A stretch of 64,000 nucleotides of DNA. It comes from Schizochytrium sp. CCTCC M209059. Taxonomy: Eukaryota; Sar; Bigyra; Thraustochytrida; Thraustochytriidae. Position numbers and translations under genes: made by a program. The notes below the pieces were generated by a model, which was not told the origin of the DNA, ran no database searches, and worked only from the letters and a program-made list of their open reading frames with translations. Location: positions 124,001 through 188,000 of the forward strand of contig KN805417.1 of assembly GCA_000818945.1 (NCBI GenBank). Reading direction: 5' to 3'. Below, in pieces: positions 1 through 11,298 of the stretch. Each line of letters opens with the position of its first letter. Within the stretch, counting starts at the first letter, position 1.

Positions 1-20
1 TATGGGCTGCGCGGCGCGGG

Positions 21-98
21 ATGAATGGCTGGCTGCGACGCTCAAAGACAGAGAGCGCCGCGACCCGGCGTGGCAGACAGGAAACCCACGACGCAGAC

Positions 99-138
<40 letters not shown>

Positions 139-1118
139 TAGCAGCAGCAGCGGTAGCGGAAAGGAGGATGATGAGGCAAGAGGATGCGCATGGCGTCGTG
201 GCGTGCTCGGCCGCCGGCGGCGGCAGCGGGTCGACGGCGGCGCGCCTGATTGGCGGCGCCAGCGCCGGCGTGAGCGAGATCCTCATCTTCCACAGCGTGG
301 ACACCGTGGCCAAGCGCCTAATGTTCAGCAAGGAGAACGTGCGCGGCGCCACCTTCGCCGAGACCATGGCCAAGTCCAACGCGGTCGTCTTCCGCGAGGC
401 AGCAAATGAGCCCTTCTTTACCAAGTTCCGCAGCCTGTACCCGGGTCTCGGCTTCGCCGCCGCCTACAAGGTCTCGCAGCGCATCTACAAGTTTGGTGGC
501 CAGCCCATCGTGCGCGACTTCATCAACAAGAACTATGGCAAGGGCCTCCAGGACTCCTTCGGCGAGCGCGTCGGCAAGACCCTCAGCTCCGCCGTCGCCG
601 GCTCCCTCATGGGCATCGGTGAGGTCGCCCTCCTCCCCCTCGACGTGCTCAAGATCAAGTCGCAGACCGCCCCCGAGACCCTCAAGGGCCGCGGCGTCGT
701 CGATCTCTTCCAGAAGGAGGGCCTCGGCCTCTACCGTGGCGCCGGCTGGACCGTCCTCCGCAACGCCCCAGGCTCCTTCGCCCTCTTTGGTGGCTCCGCC
801 GTCGTGCACTACGGCATCTTCGGCCTCACCAACACCAAGGATGCCACCGTCTTCCAGAACTTTGTCGCCTCCATTGTCGGCGCCGTCACCTCCATCACCG
901 TCGCTAGCCCCGTCGACGTCATCAAGACCCGCATCCAGTCGCGGCCTTTTGACTCCCCCGAGACCGGCATGCAGATCATCCGCAACGCCCTCCGCGAGGA
1001 GGGCTTCACCGCCTTCTTCAAGGGTCTCACCCCCAAGATCCTCGTTGTTGGCCCCAAGCTCATCTTCTCCTTCACCGTCGCCCAGAGTGTCATGAACTTC
1101 TTTGAGCGCCGCCTTTAA
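21..1118 (+). CDS. Mitochondrial carrier family (SLC25-type) protein
   Basis: Predicted solute carrier of the mitochondrial inner membrane; the substrate cannot be named from sequence. The three-repeat carrier architecture is visible. The second repeat carries PLDVLK (near residue 207) and the third PVDVIK (near residue 299), matching the family signature PX[DE]XX[KR]. The first repeat has HSVDTVAK, with His in place of the usual Pro. The reading frame is open to the left edge of the window, so the true start could lie outside it. ATG 21 precedes a poly-Ala stretch encoded by a CAG-type repeat. The tandem ATGs at 168 and 171 (Met50/Met51), just before the conserved part, are credible alternatives, and the poly-Ala may then be untranslated. 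No intron is needed. Family assignment is firm, the start is not. Confidence 0.88.
97..154 (+). repeat. CAG/GCA trinucleotide repeat at the carrier 5' end
   Basis: Imperfect (GCA)n run. If ATG 21 is used it encodes about a dozen alanines; if ATG 168 is used it lies in the 5' leader. Confidence 0.8.
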
Positions 1119-2519
1119 GAAGTTGAGAGAAAGATCCGAGTCATCTCTTCTTTGATCCTCATTCTTCCCTTCCCTCTTCTTCCTTCATCTCCTTCCTTGT
1201 CCTCTCCTTCTTCTACTACGACTACTCCTTCCCTACCTCTTCCTCTTCTCCCTTTTGCCCACCACCCTTTGACGTAAAAAAACACACGCTGTGTTGCCGC
1301 TGCGTAGTTGCGCGCAACTCTCTGTTGTTATTGTTGGCCTATCATGAAAAGACCTGGGTCTGCGGAACCAACACGCGGGGCTCCTCCATTCCAAAACACA
1401 CAACAACAAAAGCATTTTGATTGATTTCTGCCAGCCAGGTCTCCCTCTCTGCTTTCTTCTTTTTGTCATCTCCCCCTCCTGGCCTCTGACCGTCGCGGCC
1501 CCGGCACCAGGCAAGGTCAAGTTTCTCACGAACCTGCTATTCCATAATAGTATGGAGTTGCGCAGCTGTACACACGTATCCGTTGACCTGAGAGCGCCTC
1601 AGCGAAAAACACAAAGCCGCGCCGGCTGGCTTGCACAATCAGCCTGGCTTGACTTGATTATAGGCGGATAGTACTGCTTTAGATGCGTCGCGGGGACGTG
1701 TGTGTATGCGCGTGCGCACGGCGCGGAGGCTCAGAGCCGGTGCGCGCAGCAGCGACTTTGATCGAAAGGCTTTAGGGTCCTTGAGCCGCAACTTGCTGCT
1801 TCGCCAGTTCAATCTTTTGTGAAACGAGCAAGCGAACAATCGACCGATCAATCGATCAATCGATCGATCGATCGAATAAACGAATATACGTACATTAGTA
1901 AAGAGAGTAGGCGGTCCTCGCTGGGGCCGCGACTCGCACACGCCGCGCTCTCACCCAAGAAACGGCGCAAACGCCGCAAGGCTTGACCGGACGTCTGTGT
2001 GGAAAGTATAGGAAACTCGAGTTTGGAGAGCGACCAACATAGAAAAGAAGACACAAACACAGCAGAGCACTCACACTCGCTCGCGAAGCAGCGCCGGTGC
2101 GCGCGCGGCACGCTCTCTTGTAGGTGCGTACGCACGCGCGCACGCACGCGCGCACACACGCGCTCACGCACGCACGCACGCGCGAGGGCGCGCGAGGATC
2201 TTAAGGACAGCGCCTGCGCACGCACGCGGGGTTCTTTCGTAGACGCACCGCTTGTCCACGTCGTGCATCGATTACCTGTTCGTAACGAGCCAGCGTCCTC
2301 GCTTGCTCTGCGATCGGCGTTGCTGCGCATAGACAAAGCCTTGCCAGCGAAGGCTGTCGTGAAGGGTTGTCGTGAAGGGAGACGAGACGAGACAAGACGA
2401 GACGATACCAAGGATCTGAAAAAGGAAGCTGCTCTTCCGCATTTAGCCTCAGGCCACGTACTCCTTGCTTTTCACTCGCCTCGCCCCGCACGCGGTAGGC
2501 TGGCGCCTCGCCCGCCACA
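1119..2519. other. Intergenic spacer with simple repeats, including the G-alpha 5' leader
   Basis: No convincing gene. It holds a pyrimidine-rich 3' flank of the carrier gene (1140-1260), an ATCG-type repeat (about 1841-1875) and a CACGCG-type alternating purine-pyrimidine tract (about 2126-2183). ORFs here are repeat-driven or lack any recognisable domain. Confidence 0.7.
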
Positions 2520-3650
2520 ATGGGTAACTGTGCCGGAAACCCTTCCGGCTTAGCGGCAGAGGACAGAAAGCGCATGCTCAAGCACAACGAAGCAGTTGAA
2601 CTTGCACTTATGCAAGACGCAGAGCAAGAGCAGAGCATCGTGAAAATTCTTCTTCTGGGCACCGGAAACAGCGGCAAGAGCACAATCTTGAAGCAGTTCA
2701 AGATCCTCCATTCAGATCAGGGACTCGGCAAAGCAAGCGACCATAAAGTGACCGTATCGATGAATATCATTCGCGGTATTACAGTCGTTGCACAGGGCGT
2801 CGCAGACCTTGAGGAGGTGACCATCTCCCTATCGCCGCGTAACGCCAAGATCGTCAATCTTTTGCGATCACACCCTGGTCTGAGTGTTTGGAGCGAGCTC
2901 GAGTTCGAAGGCAAACCGGAACAAATTGCCATGCTCTGCAAAGAGGTATGGGAGGATCCCGCCATGGCAGAAACCATCAAATACGAGGGCAAACTCAGCA
3001 TGCTAGAAGTACCCATCGCCTACTTCATGTCGCACATTGACCGCATCGCAGCTGCTGACTACGAGCCTTCGACGGACGATATATTGCAGGCTCGCACGCG
3101 GACAAGCGGCGTCGTTAAAATAGAGTTTATCATCGACAAGACACAATGCAGAATGCTCGACGTCGGCGGTCAACGCAACGAGAGGAAAAAGTGGATTTCG
3201 CACTTTGACAATGTTACGGCCATCATGTTTCTCGTCTCTCTCTCCGAATACGACAAATTTCTCCTCGAAGACTCGACTGTTAACCGCATGCACGACGCTT
3301 TGGAGGTCTTTCGGGATATCGTCGAATGCCCATACTTCGAGGAAACCAACATCATTCTATTTCTCAATAAGAAGGACCTCTTTGAGGAGAAAATCAAGCG
3401 CGTCGACCTCCGTGTCTGCTTCCCAGATTATACGGGCACAAATGACTACGACGAGGCTGTGCAATTCGTTGAAACCAAATTTGTCGAGATCTTCAAGGCC
3501 GCAAAGGAACAGCAAGCCGTCGACTCCATGACTTCCGATATTTACCCTTTTCAGACCATGGCCACCAACACCAAGAATGTCGAGACCGTCTTCCAGCTCT
3601 CCAAACACTGTGTTTTTAAGGAGAATCTACGCTCAACCGGGCTCATTTAA
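2520..3650 (+). CDS. Heterotrimeric G protein alpha subunit
   Basis: GTP-binding alpha subunit that relays signals from receptors at the plasma membrane. It has 376 residues, a normal family length, and no intron. The N-terminus MGNC offers Gly2 for myristoylation and Cys4 for palmitoylation. P-loop GTGNSGKS is at 47-54, the switch I arginine and threonine are Arg192 and Thr195, DVGGQ is at 214-218 with the catalytic Gln218, and NKKD is at 283-286. Oddities: the P-loop has Asn50 where nearly all G-alpha proteins have Glu (GAGESGKS); the TCAT guanine-binding motif reads TMAT (346-349); and the C-terminus ends RSTGLI without the Cys at -4 used by pertussis toxin. The start is favoured by the purine at -3 and the acylation motif. 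A possible AATAAA-type poly(A) signal lies near 4060. Confidence 0.95.
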   Translation: MGNCAGNPSGLAAEDRKRMLKHNEAVELALMQDAEQEQSIVKILLLGTGNSGKSTILKQFKILHSDQGLGKASDHKVTVSMNIIRGITVVAQGVADLEEVTISLSPRNAKIVNLLRSHPGLSVWSELEFEGKPEQIAMLCKEVWEDPAMAETIKYEGKLSMLEVPIAYFMSHIDRIAAADYEPSTDDILQARTRTSGVVKIEFIIDKTQCRMLDVGGQRNERKKWISHFDNVTAIMFLVSLSEYDKFLLEDSTVNRMHDALEVFRDIVECPYFEETNIILFLNKKDLFEEKIKRVDLRVCFPDYTGTNDYDEAVQFVETKFVEIFKAAKEQQAVDSMTSDIYPFQTMATNTKNVETVFQLSKHCVFKENLRSTGLI

Positions 3651-4708
3651 ATCCACGCTGCGTTCCAAACGTTTCACACCTTCTTTTCCCTTCCCTTCCC
3701 TTCCCTTCTCTCAACAACTTTATCCGCTCCGCTAGATGTGCTGTGCAACACCGCTGCCGCCTCATACGAACCCTTTCGCTTTGGCCTAGGTCTCGCGACA
3801 GGCGCGCAACAAACCATTCACTATCCGCGTTTTCTCTTTTCCTTTCGTTTTCTCATCGTCATCTTCTTCGGAATCGGTCCTATACTACACCAAACTCGAT
3901 GCAAAAGGTTTTGATCGGTCATATACGTGAGTGATCGTGGCAGAAAGAGCATGCTCATTCATACAGAGAGTGCTTCGTTGCGAGGACTTGCTCTTCATAC
4001 TTTTCTCCCACTCAAGAAATCGCCTCACGACACCACAAACTGCTTTGACAAATTGTGCAATAAAAGCATCTCGCAAGTGACCGAGCATGTCAAGCGAACG
4101 ACTTGACTCACAAAGTGCTTTTTACTTTTTCGCACGTTTCAGGGTCTCATTCTCATCACCGAGGTCGCGAATCAATAATATGCGTTTACCTCTTTGCGTA
4201 GGACCGAAACATCAATGTACACTTTGGTCCGCCACGCCTCAGAATGCGCCGGAAGTGCAAAATGCAACACACGGCTCCATCGCAGCCATGTGGGAAGAGA
4301 GTACTCTAGAGACTATACTCCCCAACCTTAAGCCCACTGCTTCTAATGTTCAATGCACCATCATTTGTTCTACCACTGACACATACGTTTACATGCTTTA
4401 TTCTTGTTCAGAGTTGTTGTTGTTGTTGTTGTGTTTGTAAAAAGCAAAACAACCTACTACGTAGACTACATTGTGATTCGGAATAAAAGAGAGAGAGGGA
4501 GAGGAAGAAAAAGAAAATCAAAATGAATGCAATCCCTGAAGGCCTCACGCCAACTTTGCAAAAGGACAAAACCCACAAAGAGACACAACACACACACACA
4601 TACACATACGCATCATCGTCCAAAAACGGCAACAAGTTGACGAGACAAGGTGAGGAGGTGAAATATATGAGAGGCAAGGGATACTTGAAAAGATGGCGCG
4701 CCAGTCAT
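3651..4708. other. Convergent 3' spacer between G-alpha and CPS II
   Basis: No gene supported. Contains an AATAAA-like signal near 4060 on the + strand, a short GTT repeat (4417-4436) and a CA repeat (about 4588-4612). An ORF at 4087-4440 has no domain and is probably noise. Confidence 0.65.
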
Positions 4709-7700
4709 TTACTTGGGCATGATGCTCATCATCTCGGGCTTGGATTCCTCGCCGGTGATTGACACTGTGCGCGCGCGGCGCGTAAGCAGGTTTGTACCGA
4801 CGAGGCGCTTCTGGACCTGCGAGTTGTTCTCGATAAAGTCGAACTTGGGGCTTGCCTGGCCGCGCGGCGTGGGCGTGCCGGGGAGCACGGTCTGGTTCGT
4901 CGTGCGGAGCAGCTGCTGCGTAGGCTTGCTGTACGACATGGACTTGGATCCGAGCGCGTAAAAGTCCTGGATAGAGAGGCATGGGATCTCCTTGACAGAC
5001 ACCAAGGCAGCAATGAGCGTCGAGGCCGCCTTCTCATTGGTGAGGAGCGAGATGCCAAAGTCAACAGCCGTGCGGCGAATGTGGTAGCCGTCCGACTCGT
5101 CGACGCGGTTCATCTCATCCGGAACGTTGATGACCAGACCGATCATGCCGTCCGACAAAAGGTCGCGGATGTTCGGGTGCACGTCCGAGGACGGCTTCGG
5201 GACACTCTCGATCTCAACGCCATGGTTGCGAAAGTGTTCAGCGGTACCTTCCGTACCATAAATCTTGTACCCGAGACCCTGCAGCGAGGCGGCGTGAGGA
5301 GCAAGCGCCTCCTTGGCCTGGCTGGGGCCCACCGCAAAGAGAATGCCCTTGTCCTTGGTGGGAATCTTGAGACCACTCGAGAGCACAGACAGCAGGAAGG
5401 CCTCGTGCATATCCTGGCCAAAGCACGCGACCTCGCCGGTCGAGCTCATCTCAACGCCGAGCGTTGGGTCAGCGCCCTGGAGACGAGTGAACGAAAACTG
5501 CGGCGCCTTGACACCAACGTAGTCAAGGTCCAGCAGGCGAATGTTGGCCGGAGTCACGGGAAGACCCACCATTGCGCGCGTCGCAAGCTCGATAAAGTTC
5601 GTCTGAAAAGTCTTGCTCACGAACGGGAAGGTGCGCGAGGCGCGGAGGTTGAGCTCAAGGCACAGCACGTGGTTGTCACGGCACAGAAACTGGCAGTTGA
5701 AGGGACCCGTGATGTTGAGCGCCGCGGCGATGTTGCCTGCAATGCGCTTGATGCGGCGCTGCGTCTCCGTGTAGAGCTTTTGCGCAGGCAGAACAAGCGT
5801 GGCGTCACCAGAGTGCACACCAGCGTTCTCGACATGCTCCGAAATGGCAAAGTTGAGAATCGTACCGTCCTTCGCCACGGCATCGAGATCAACCTCCTTG
5901 CAGTTGAGCATGAACTTGGACACAACCACGGGGTGTTCAGTCGAGACATCGGCGGCAGTCTCGAGAAAATCCGTGAGCTGCTGCTTGTTCGCCGCGACGC
6001 GCATTGCGGCACCACTGAGCACGTACGAGGGGCGCACAATAACAGGGTAGCCAACCTCACGAGCAAACTCATCCGCCATCTCCGGGCTCGTTGCCGCCAC
6101 CCACTTGGGCTGGTCGACGCCAATCGAGTCGAGCAGCGCAGAGAATTTGTTGCGGTCCTCGGCGCAATCGATCGAGCTTGGCGAGGTACCAAGAACGCGC
6201 GCGCCCTGGCGCGAGAGCGGGAGCGCGAGACCCTGCGGGATCTGGCCACCCACGCTCACAATGACGCCCATGCTCTGCTCCGTCTCGTAGACGTCGAGGA
6301 CGCGCTCAAACGAGAGCTCCTCAAAGTAGAGGCGATCAGACTCGTCGTAATCCGTCGACACGGTCTCCGGGTTGTAGTTGATGACAATGGCCGGAATACC
6401 GTTCTTGCGCAGCGTGCGCACGCACGAGACGGCGCACCAATCGAACTCGACGGAGCTGCCAATGCAGTACGGACCGTTACCCAGCACCATGACGCCATTG
6501 TCCTCAAACACTAGATCGTGCTCCGAGGCGTTGTACGTCATGTAAAGGTAGTTGGTCTGCGCAGGGAACTCGGCGGCAAGAGTATCAATCTGCTTTACAA
6601 AGGGGGTCACGCCGAGCTCGTGGATGCGGCGGCGGCGCACAGAAATCTCGTCGGACCGGACGAGCTGGGCAATGTGCTTGTCGGAGAAGCCGTGCGACTT
6701 GAGCGAGCGCATCATGGGGCGGGTGATCGCATGCGTGCCGGACACATGGCTGAGCTCGCGCGACATGTCGGTGATGTTCTTGAGCTTGGCCAGGAACCAG
6801 CGATCGATGCGCGTGAGCGCGTGAAGGCGATCCACCGTGTAACCGTTCTCCAGAGCGCGGGCCACGGCAAAGAGGCGCAGCGAAGTCGGGTTCTGAAGCT
6901 GGCTCTCGAGATCAGCATCGCCCGTGTAGGAGCGAGCATCCTTCTTGTCGAGCGCGGAACTGTCGAAACCGCAGAGCGAAGGATCGACCATGCGCACGGC
7001 CTTTTGAATGACCTCTTCAAACTTGCGGCCAATAGCCATGACCTCACCGACAGACTTCATCGAGGAGCCGAGGGAGTCCGCGACGCGATCGAACTTCTTC
7101 AAATCCCAACGGGGCACCTTGGCCACAATGTAATCGAGAGCCGGCTCGAAGCAAGCCGTCGTCGTCTGCGTGACCGAGTTGCGCACCATGACAAGATCCT
7201 TGCCGAGCGCGAGCTTGGCAGCAACATAAGCGAGCGGGTAGCCGGTCGCCTTACTAGCCAGGGCAGACGAGCGCGAGAGGCGAGCGTTGACCTCAATGAT
7301 GCAGTAGCGCATCGAGGTAGGGTGCAGCGCGTACTGAATGTTGCACTCGCCAATGACGCCGAGGTGGCGGACGACCTTGAGCGCGGTGCTGCGGAGCATA
7401 AAGTACTCATCGTTGGAGAGCGTTTGCGAGGGGGCAATGACGATCGAATCACCCGTGTGGATACCGAGGGGATCAAAGTTTTCCATGTTACACACGGTAA
7501 CGCAGTTGTCCTTGCAATCGCGCACGACCTCGTACTCGACCTCCTTCCAGCCACGGAGATCCTCGTCGATGATAATCTGGTGGGAGGCGGAAAAGGCCTT
7601 CTTGGCCAGAGGAATGAACTCCTCCATGTTGGCGGCAAAGCCAGAGCCGAGGCCACCGAGGGCAAAAGCGGCGCGAACGAGAACAGGGAAGCCAATCTTC

Positions 7701-9397
7701 TCCGCGGCGGCCTGGGCCTCCTCCATGGAGTGCGCCGAGATAGACATGGCGGCGTGCTCATCAATCTCCGCGAGCTTTTGCGCAAAAGCCTCACGATCCT
7801 CCGTGTCCATGATGACAGGGATGGGGGTACCGAGGACACGGACGTTGTGGCGCTCGAGCTCCCCGCGCTTGTAGAGCTCAACACCCACGTTGAGCGCAGT
7901 CTGGCCACCCATGGAGACGAGGATCGAGTCCGGGCGCTCCTTCTTGATGACACTGAGGACAGAGTCCGGCGTCACGGGCAAAAAGTAGACCTTGTCGGCA
8001 AAGTTCTTGCTGGTCTGCACCGTTGCAATGTTTGGGTTGATGAGAATGACCTCGATGGACTCCTCCTTGAGCGCCTTGATGGCCTGGCTGCCAGAGTAAT
8101 CGAACTCACCGGCCTGGCCAATGGAGAGACCGCCCGAACCCACAAGGATACACTTGCGAACGGGCTTGACCTCGAACATGACGGGCGGCACGAGGGTGTG
8201 CGTGGCCATCTCGTCGCGCACACGCTTGAGGAACTCGTCAAAGAGGAAGGTGGTGTCCTCGGGACCCCCGCGCGCCTCCGGGTGGAACTGCACCGAGAGG
8301 TACGGCTTGCGCTCGTGGATGATGCCCTCGTTGGTCATGTCGTTGGCGTTCATAAAGAGCGGCTTCCAGCCCTGCGGCAGGGACTTCTGGTCCACGGCGT
8401 AACCATGGTTTTGCGAGGTAATGTAGCACTTGGTGGTGCGAAGATCAATGGCAGGCTGGTTGGCACCGCGGTTACCAAAGCGCATCTTGTAGGTCTTGGC
8501 ACCGGCAGCCAGCGCGAGAAGCTGGTTGCCGAGGCAGATGCCAAAAATGGGCACGGGCGCCGTCTTGCCGGAAGAGATCTGGCGCTCCATGTTCATCACC
8601 TTCTTGATGTTCTCAATGGTGGAGGCGGCCATGGTCGGGTCACCGGGGCCGTTGCTGATAAAGAGGCCATCAAAGGCACCGCCGAGCTGGTCAATGTCAA
8701 AATCGTAGGGGACGACAATGAGTTCGACGCCGCGCGAGAGGAACTCACGGACGATGTTGTACTTCATGCCGCAGTCGTACGCGACGATACGCGGGGAGCC
8801 GCCGGCGTTGTAGACGCGCTTCTCCTTGATGGAAACCTCGGCAACGAGGTTGATCTTGTTTGGGTCATTGAACTGGATCGAGTCGTGGGCCATCTCGATC
8901 TTGCCGAGAGCACTGCCGTCCTCGCGGAGGATCTTGGTCAGCATGCGGGTGTCGACGCCGTGCAGGGCGGGGACGCCGGACCGGCGTAGCCAGGCGCCAA
9001 GGCTCTGGGCGGCGTTCCAGTGCGAGTACGTAGTCGAGTAGTCGGAGACGATGAGACCGGCAATCTGGACCTGGTCGCTCTCGTGGAACTTGGGGATGCC
9101 GAACTCGTCCTTTTCGTCGCCGGGCACACCGTAGTTACCGATGAGCGGGAAGGTGAGGACCAGGATCTGCCCGCGGTACGAGGGATCCGTGAGCGACTCC
9201 GGGTATCCAACCATGCTGGTGTTGAAGACTACTTCACCGGCCATGCTCTTGTTGGCACCGAAGGAGAATCCGGTCACCTCAAGGCCATTCTGCAGAACCA
9301 ACTTGGCCTTGGCATCGGTGGGCTCCAGGCTCGCCGACTGGCCCTCGCCGGAGACCATGATCGGGCTGTGCGTGCTGAGGCGACCTGCGAGCGACAT
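4709..9397 (-). CDS. Glutamine-dependent carbamoyl-phosphate synthase II (GATase-CPSase fusion)
   Basis: Makes carbamoyl phosphate from glutamine, bicarbonate and ATP, the first step of de novo pyrimidine synthesis, probably cytosolic (no obvious targeting peptide). It has 1562 residues and no intron. The N-terminal small-subunit and class I glutamine amidotransferase domains (about 30-390) carry the nucleophile Cys288 in GICLGNQ and the partners His372 and Glu374 in FHPE. Two synthetase halves follow from about 410: the first begins ILVGSGGLSIGQAGEFDYSG, and the second includes ENAGVHSGDATLVLP. A methylglyoxal-synthase-like regulatory domain and a tail of about 60 residues close the protein. 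No dihydroorotase or aspartate transcarbamylase is fused, unlike animal CAD. The tail holds RRARTVSI, a basophilic-kinase-type site. Long antisense ORFs opposite it are shadows of GC3 bias. Confidence 0.97.
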   Translation of the reverse strand: MSLAGRLSTHSPIMVSGEGQSASLEPTDAKAKLVLQNGLEVTGFSFGANKSMAGEVVFNTSMVGYPESLTDPSYRGQILVLTFPLIGNYGVPGDEKDEFGIPKFHESDQVQIAGLIVSDYSTTYSHWNAAQSLGAWLRRSGVPALHGVDTRMLTKILREDGSALGKIEMAHDSIQFNDPNKINLVAEVSIKEKRVYNAGGSPRIVAYDCGMKYNIVREFLSRGVELIVVPYDFDIDQLGGAFDGLFISNGPGDPTMAASTIENIKKVMNMERQISSGKTAPVPIFGICLGNQLLALAAGAKTYKMRFGNRGANQPAIDLRTTKCYITSQNHGYAVDQKSLPQGWKPLFMNANDMTNEGIIHERKPYLSVQFHPEARGGPEDTTFLFDEFLKRVRDEMATHTLVPPVMFEVKPVRKCILVGSGGLSIGQAGEFDYSGSQAIKALKEESIEVILINPNIATVQTSKNFADKVYFLPVTPDSVLSVIKKERPDSILVSMGGQTALNVGVELYKRGELERHNVRVLGTPIPVIMDTEDREAFAQKLAEIDEHAAMSISAHSMEEAQAAAEKIGFPVLVRAAFALGGLGSGFAANMEEFIPLAKKAFSASHQIIIDEDLRGWKEVEYEVVRDCKDNCVTVCNMENFDPLGIHTGDSIVIAPSQTLSNDEYFMLRSTALKVVRHLGVIGECNIQYALHPTSMRYCIIEVNARLSRSSALASKATGYPLAYVAAKLALGKDLVMVRNSVTQTTTACFEPALDYIVAKVPRWDLKKFDRVADSLGSSMKSVGEVMAIGRKFEEVIQKAVRMVDPSLCGFDSSALDKKDARSYTGDADLESQLQNPTSLRLFAVARALENGYTVDRLHALTRIDRWFLAKLKNITDMSRELSHVSGTHAITRPMMRSLKSHGFSDKHIAQLVRSDEISVRRRRIHELGVTPFVKQIDTLAAEFPAQTNYLYMTYNASEHDLVFEDNGVMVLGNGPYCIGSSVEFDWCAVSCVRTLRKNGIPAIVINYNPETVSTDYDESDRLYFEELSFERVLDVYETEQSMGVIVSVGGQIPQGLALPLSRQGARVLGTSPSSIDCAEDRNKFSALLDSIGVDQPKWVAATSPEMADEFAREVGYPVIVRPSYVLSGAAMRVAANKQQLTDFLETAADVSTEHPVVVSKFMLNCKEVDLDAVAKDGTILNFAISEHVENAGVHSGDATLVLPAQKLYTETQRRIKRIAGNIAAALNITGPFNCQFLCRDNHVLCLELNLRASRTFPFVSKTFQTNFIELATRAMVGLPVTPANIRLLDLDYVGVKAPQFSFTRLQGADPTLGVEMSSTGEVACFGQDMHEAFLLSVLSSGLKIPTKDKGILFAVGPSQAKEALAPHAASLQGLGYKIYGTEGTAEHFRNHGVEIESVPKPSSDVHPNIRDLLSDGMIGLVINVPDEMNRVDESDGYHIRRTAVDFGISLLTNEKAASTLIAALVSVKEIPCLSIQDFYALGSKSMSYSKPTQQLLRTTNQTVLPGTPTPRGQASPKFDFIENNSQVQKRLVGTNLLTRRARTVSITGEESKPEMMSIMPK

Positions 9398-9644
9398 TGT
9401 CCCTTCCTCGCTTGCTGGCTCCTAAGCTCCTCGCGCGCTGCGGGACCAGGGTCCTGGGTTCTGTCGCGAGGTCGTTGGTTCGTTGGCTCGATGCGAGCTA
9501 CGCTAGCTTGCGATCGTTGGCCCTGGGCCAACGCGAAGGTCGCGAAGATAACGGCGGCGGCGCCGCACTACGCAACTCTGTCCCTCGCTCGCTCCGGCCG
9601 GAGAATCGAACGGCGGGCAGGCACGCACGCACGCAGGCAGGCAC

Positions 9645-9646
<2 letters not shown>

Positions 9647-9678
<32 letters not shown>

Positions 9679-9680
9679 CG
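9647..9680. repeat. CTTG tetranucleotide microsatellite
   Basis: About eight tandem CTTG units next to GCAGGCAC-type repeats. Confidence 0.85.
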
Positions 9681-10420
9681 CTGCTGCTGCCTCAATTCCG
9701 CGGCGCTCCGGGGCGGCAGGAAAAAAGCTCCTTGGGGTTTCGGGACTGCTGCCACCCGCGGAGTTCTGCCGGCCAGCCGTCTCCCCCCGGACCTCCGACC
9801 AATTTACACGGATTTCCGGGATTTTATGGGGACACAGACCGCTGGTCCCCGGCGTCCCATGGGTGGCCCAGGCAGCGCTCGAGTTGTGGCAGCGTGCGCG
9901 CTCACGACCGCGCGCGCCGGAGCCTGGAGCTTGGGCCCGCTGCGCGAGGCCTTCATTTGCAAGCTCGCTCGACATGGATGATCGACATGCGAGCTGCTGC
10001 TGCTGCTGCTGCTGCTGCGCGCGTATGTTGTGTGTCGCGCGTGGTTTTTGATGAATTGACCGATCGACGGCCGGCAAGAGGCGGTTGTGGAGATCGACCA
10101 CCACAATGCCCTTAAAATGAAGATGATGAAGATGATGAACTTTGATAAAGATGAGGATGGAAATGAGGTGGAGGAGCAGCACCAAGAACAAGTTGAACGA
10201 GAGATGAACACCATCAGCCAGGAAGCAAGTCAACAATTTGGCCAGGCCACGGATGGTGATCGATCGACCAGCCAGCCAGTCGCATCGCTCCCGAGACAGA
10301 AGCAGAGGTAGCTCCGCCAATCCATCTCAAGAGTAGCACTCCCGTCCGTCAAGAGCAACAGCGCTGCAGGAGAGAGAGAAGCCTCTTGAAGAAGCCCTCC
10401 GCGACAATGGCCCCGAGGGC

Positions 10421-10444
10421 ATCGATCGATCGATCGATCGATCG
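10421..10444. repeat. ATCG tetranucleotide microsatellite
   Basis: About six perfect ATCG units, a self-complementary tract. Confidence 0.85.
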
Positions 10445-10496
10445 GCCTTGGATGCATGCTTCCAGCTTTCCGGCCTCCGCGCGTAGATGAGCAGTA

Positions 10497-10542
10497 AGAC
10501 CAAGACCAAGAACAAGACCAAGACCAAGACCAAGACCAAGAC
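10497..10542. repeat. CAAGAC hexanucleotide repeat
   Basis: Seven to eight CAAGAC/CAAGAA units. Confidence 0.85.
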
Positions 10543-11298
10543 AAAGGTCGAAGAGTACGCGAGGGCACATCGACGGATGTATGAATGTATGAATGTATGG
10601 CCGGGTGAGTGGATGTAGTACGTAGTACACGGAATGGGCGCCACTGTGCGTGTATGGGATGAACGACTCGGAACGAATGAATGGAGACGAGACGAAATGG
10701 ATGGCAACGAACGAACACGAGCGAAAGAACTCCGAGTCTCGGCGGCGCCCACCCAGGACCAGCCGATGGTCGAGCTAGCTAGCTAAGCTTTCCATTGCCG
10801 GCCGCTGGCGCTGACTGCGCCGACGGCGACCGGAAGAATGTGGCCGCTGGTCGCTGTCGGTGGCTGGGCGGAGGAGTCCAGCGGCCAGCAGTGGATGAGT
10901 GGTGGACGAGTGGCTGGACGGACGCTCGGGCGGGCGCCGATGCAGGGTGTCAGTGGCGTGCGGAAATGTTGCAGGCTCGTTAGCTTGCAGGCTAGCTAGC
11001 CATCTAGGCCTAGGCATAATTAATTGGCTAGCCATCTAGGCATAACTAGGCTAGCTTCAAGTTGCAGGCTACTTGTAGAAGAAGGTGGATGTGGCCATCC
11101 ATGGTGGATGTCGGAGGCCTCGGCGACGATGGGGCCTGTTCTGCCATGGCATGGTCATCGAACACGCACGGCAGCGACACCGACCACTACTAACAGTAAG
11201 GTGCTTGAGACGCCGCCGTCGCACCTGCAAATAAATGTACGGTAGCTCAACAATGATGACGGTGTGGTGGTGACGGGTTGTTAGTGGCAAATAATGTT

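Noticed and set aside
5081..8989. Very long + strand frames (up to 823 residues) opposite CPS II
   Set aside because: Antisense shadows produced by the strong G/C third-position bias; composition is Arg/Val/Leu/Asp skewed and no domain is present, whereas the - strand encodes a complete CPS II.
9020..10320. Frames in the CPS II promoter region on both strands
   Set aside because: Driven by microsatellites (CTTG, CTG, CAGG); overlapping in several frames, no domains.
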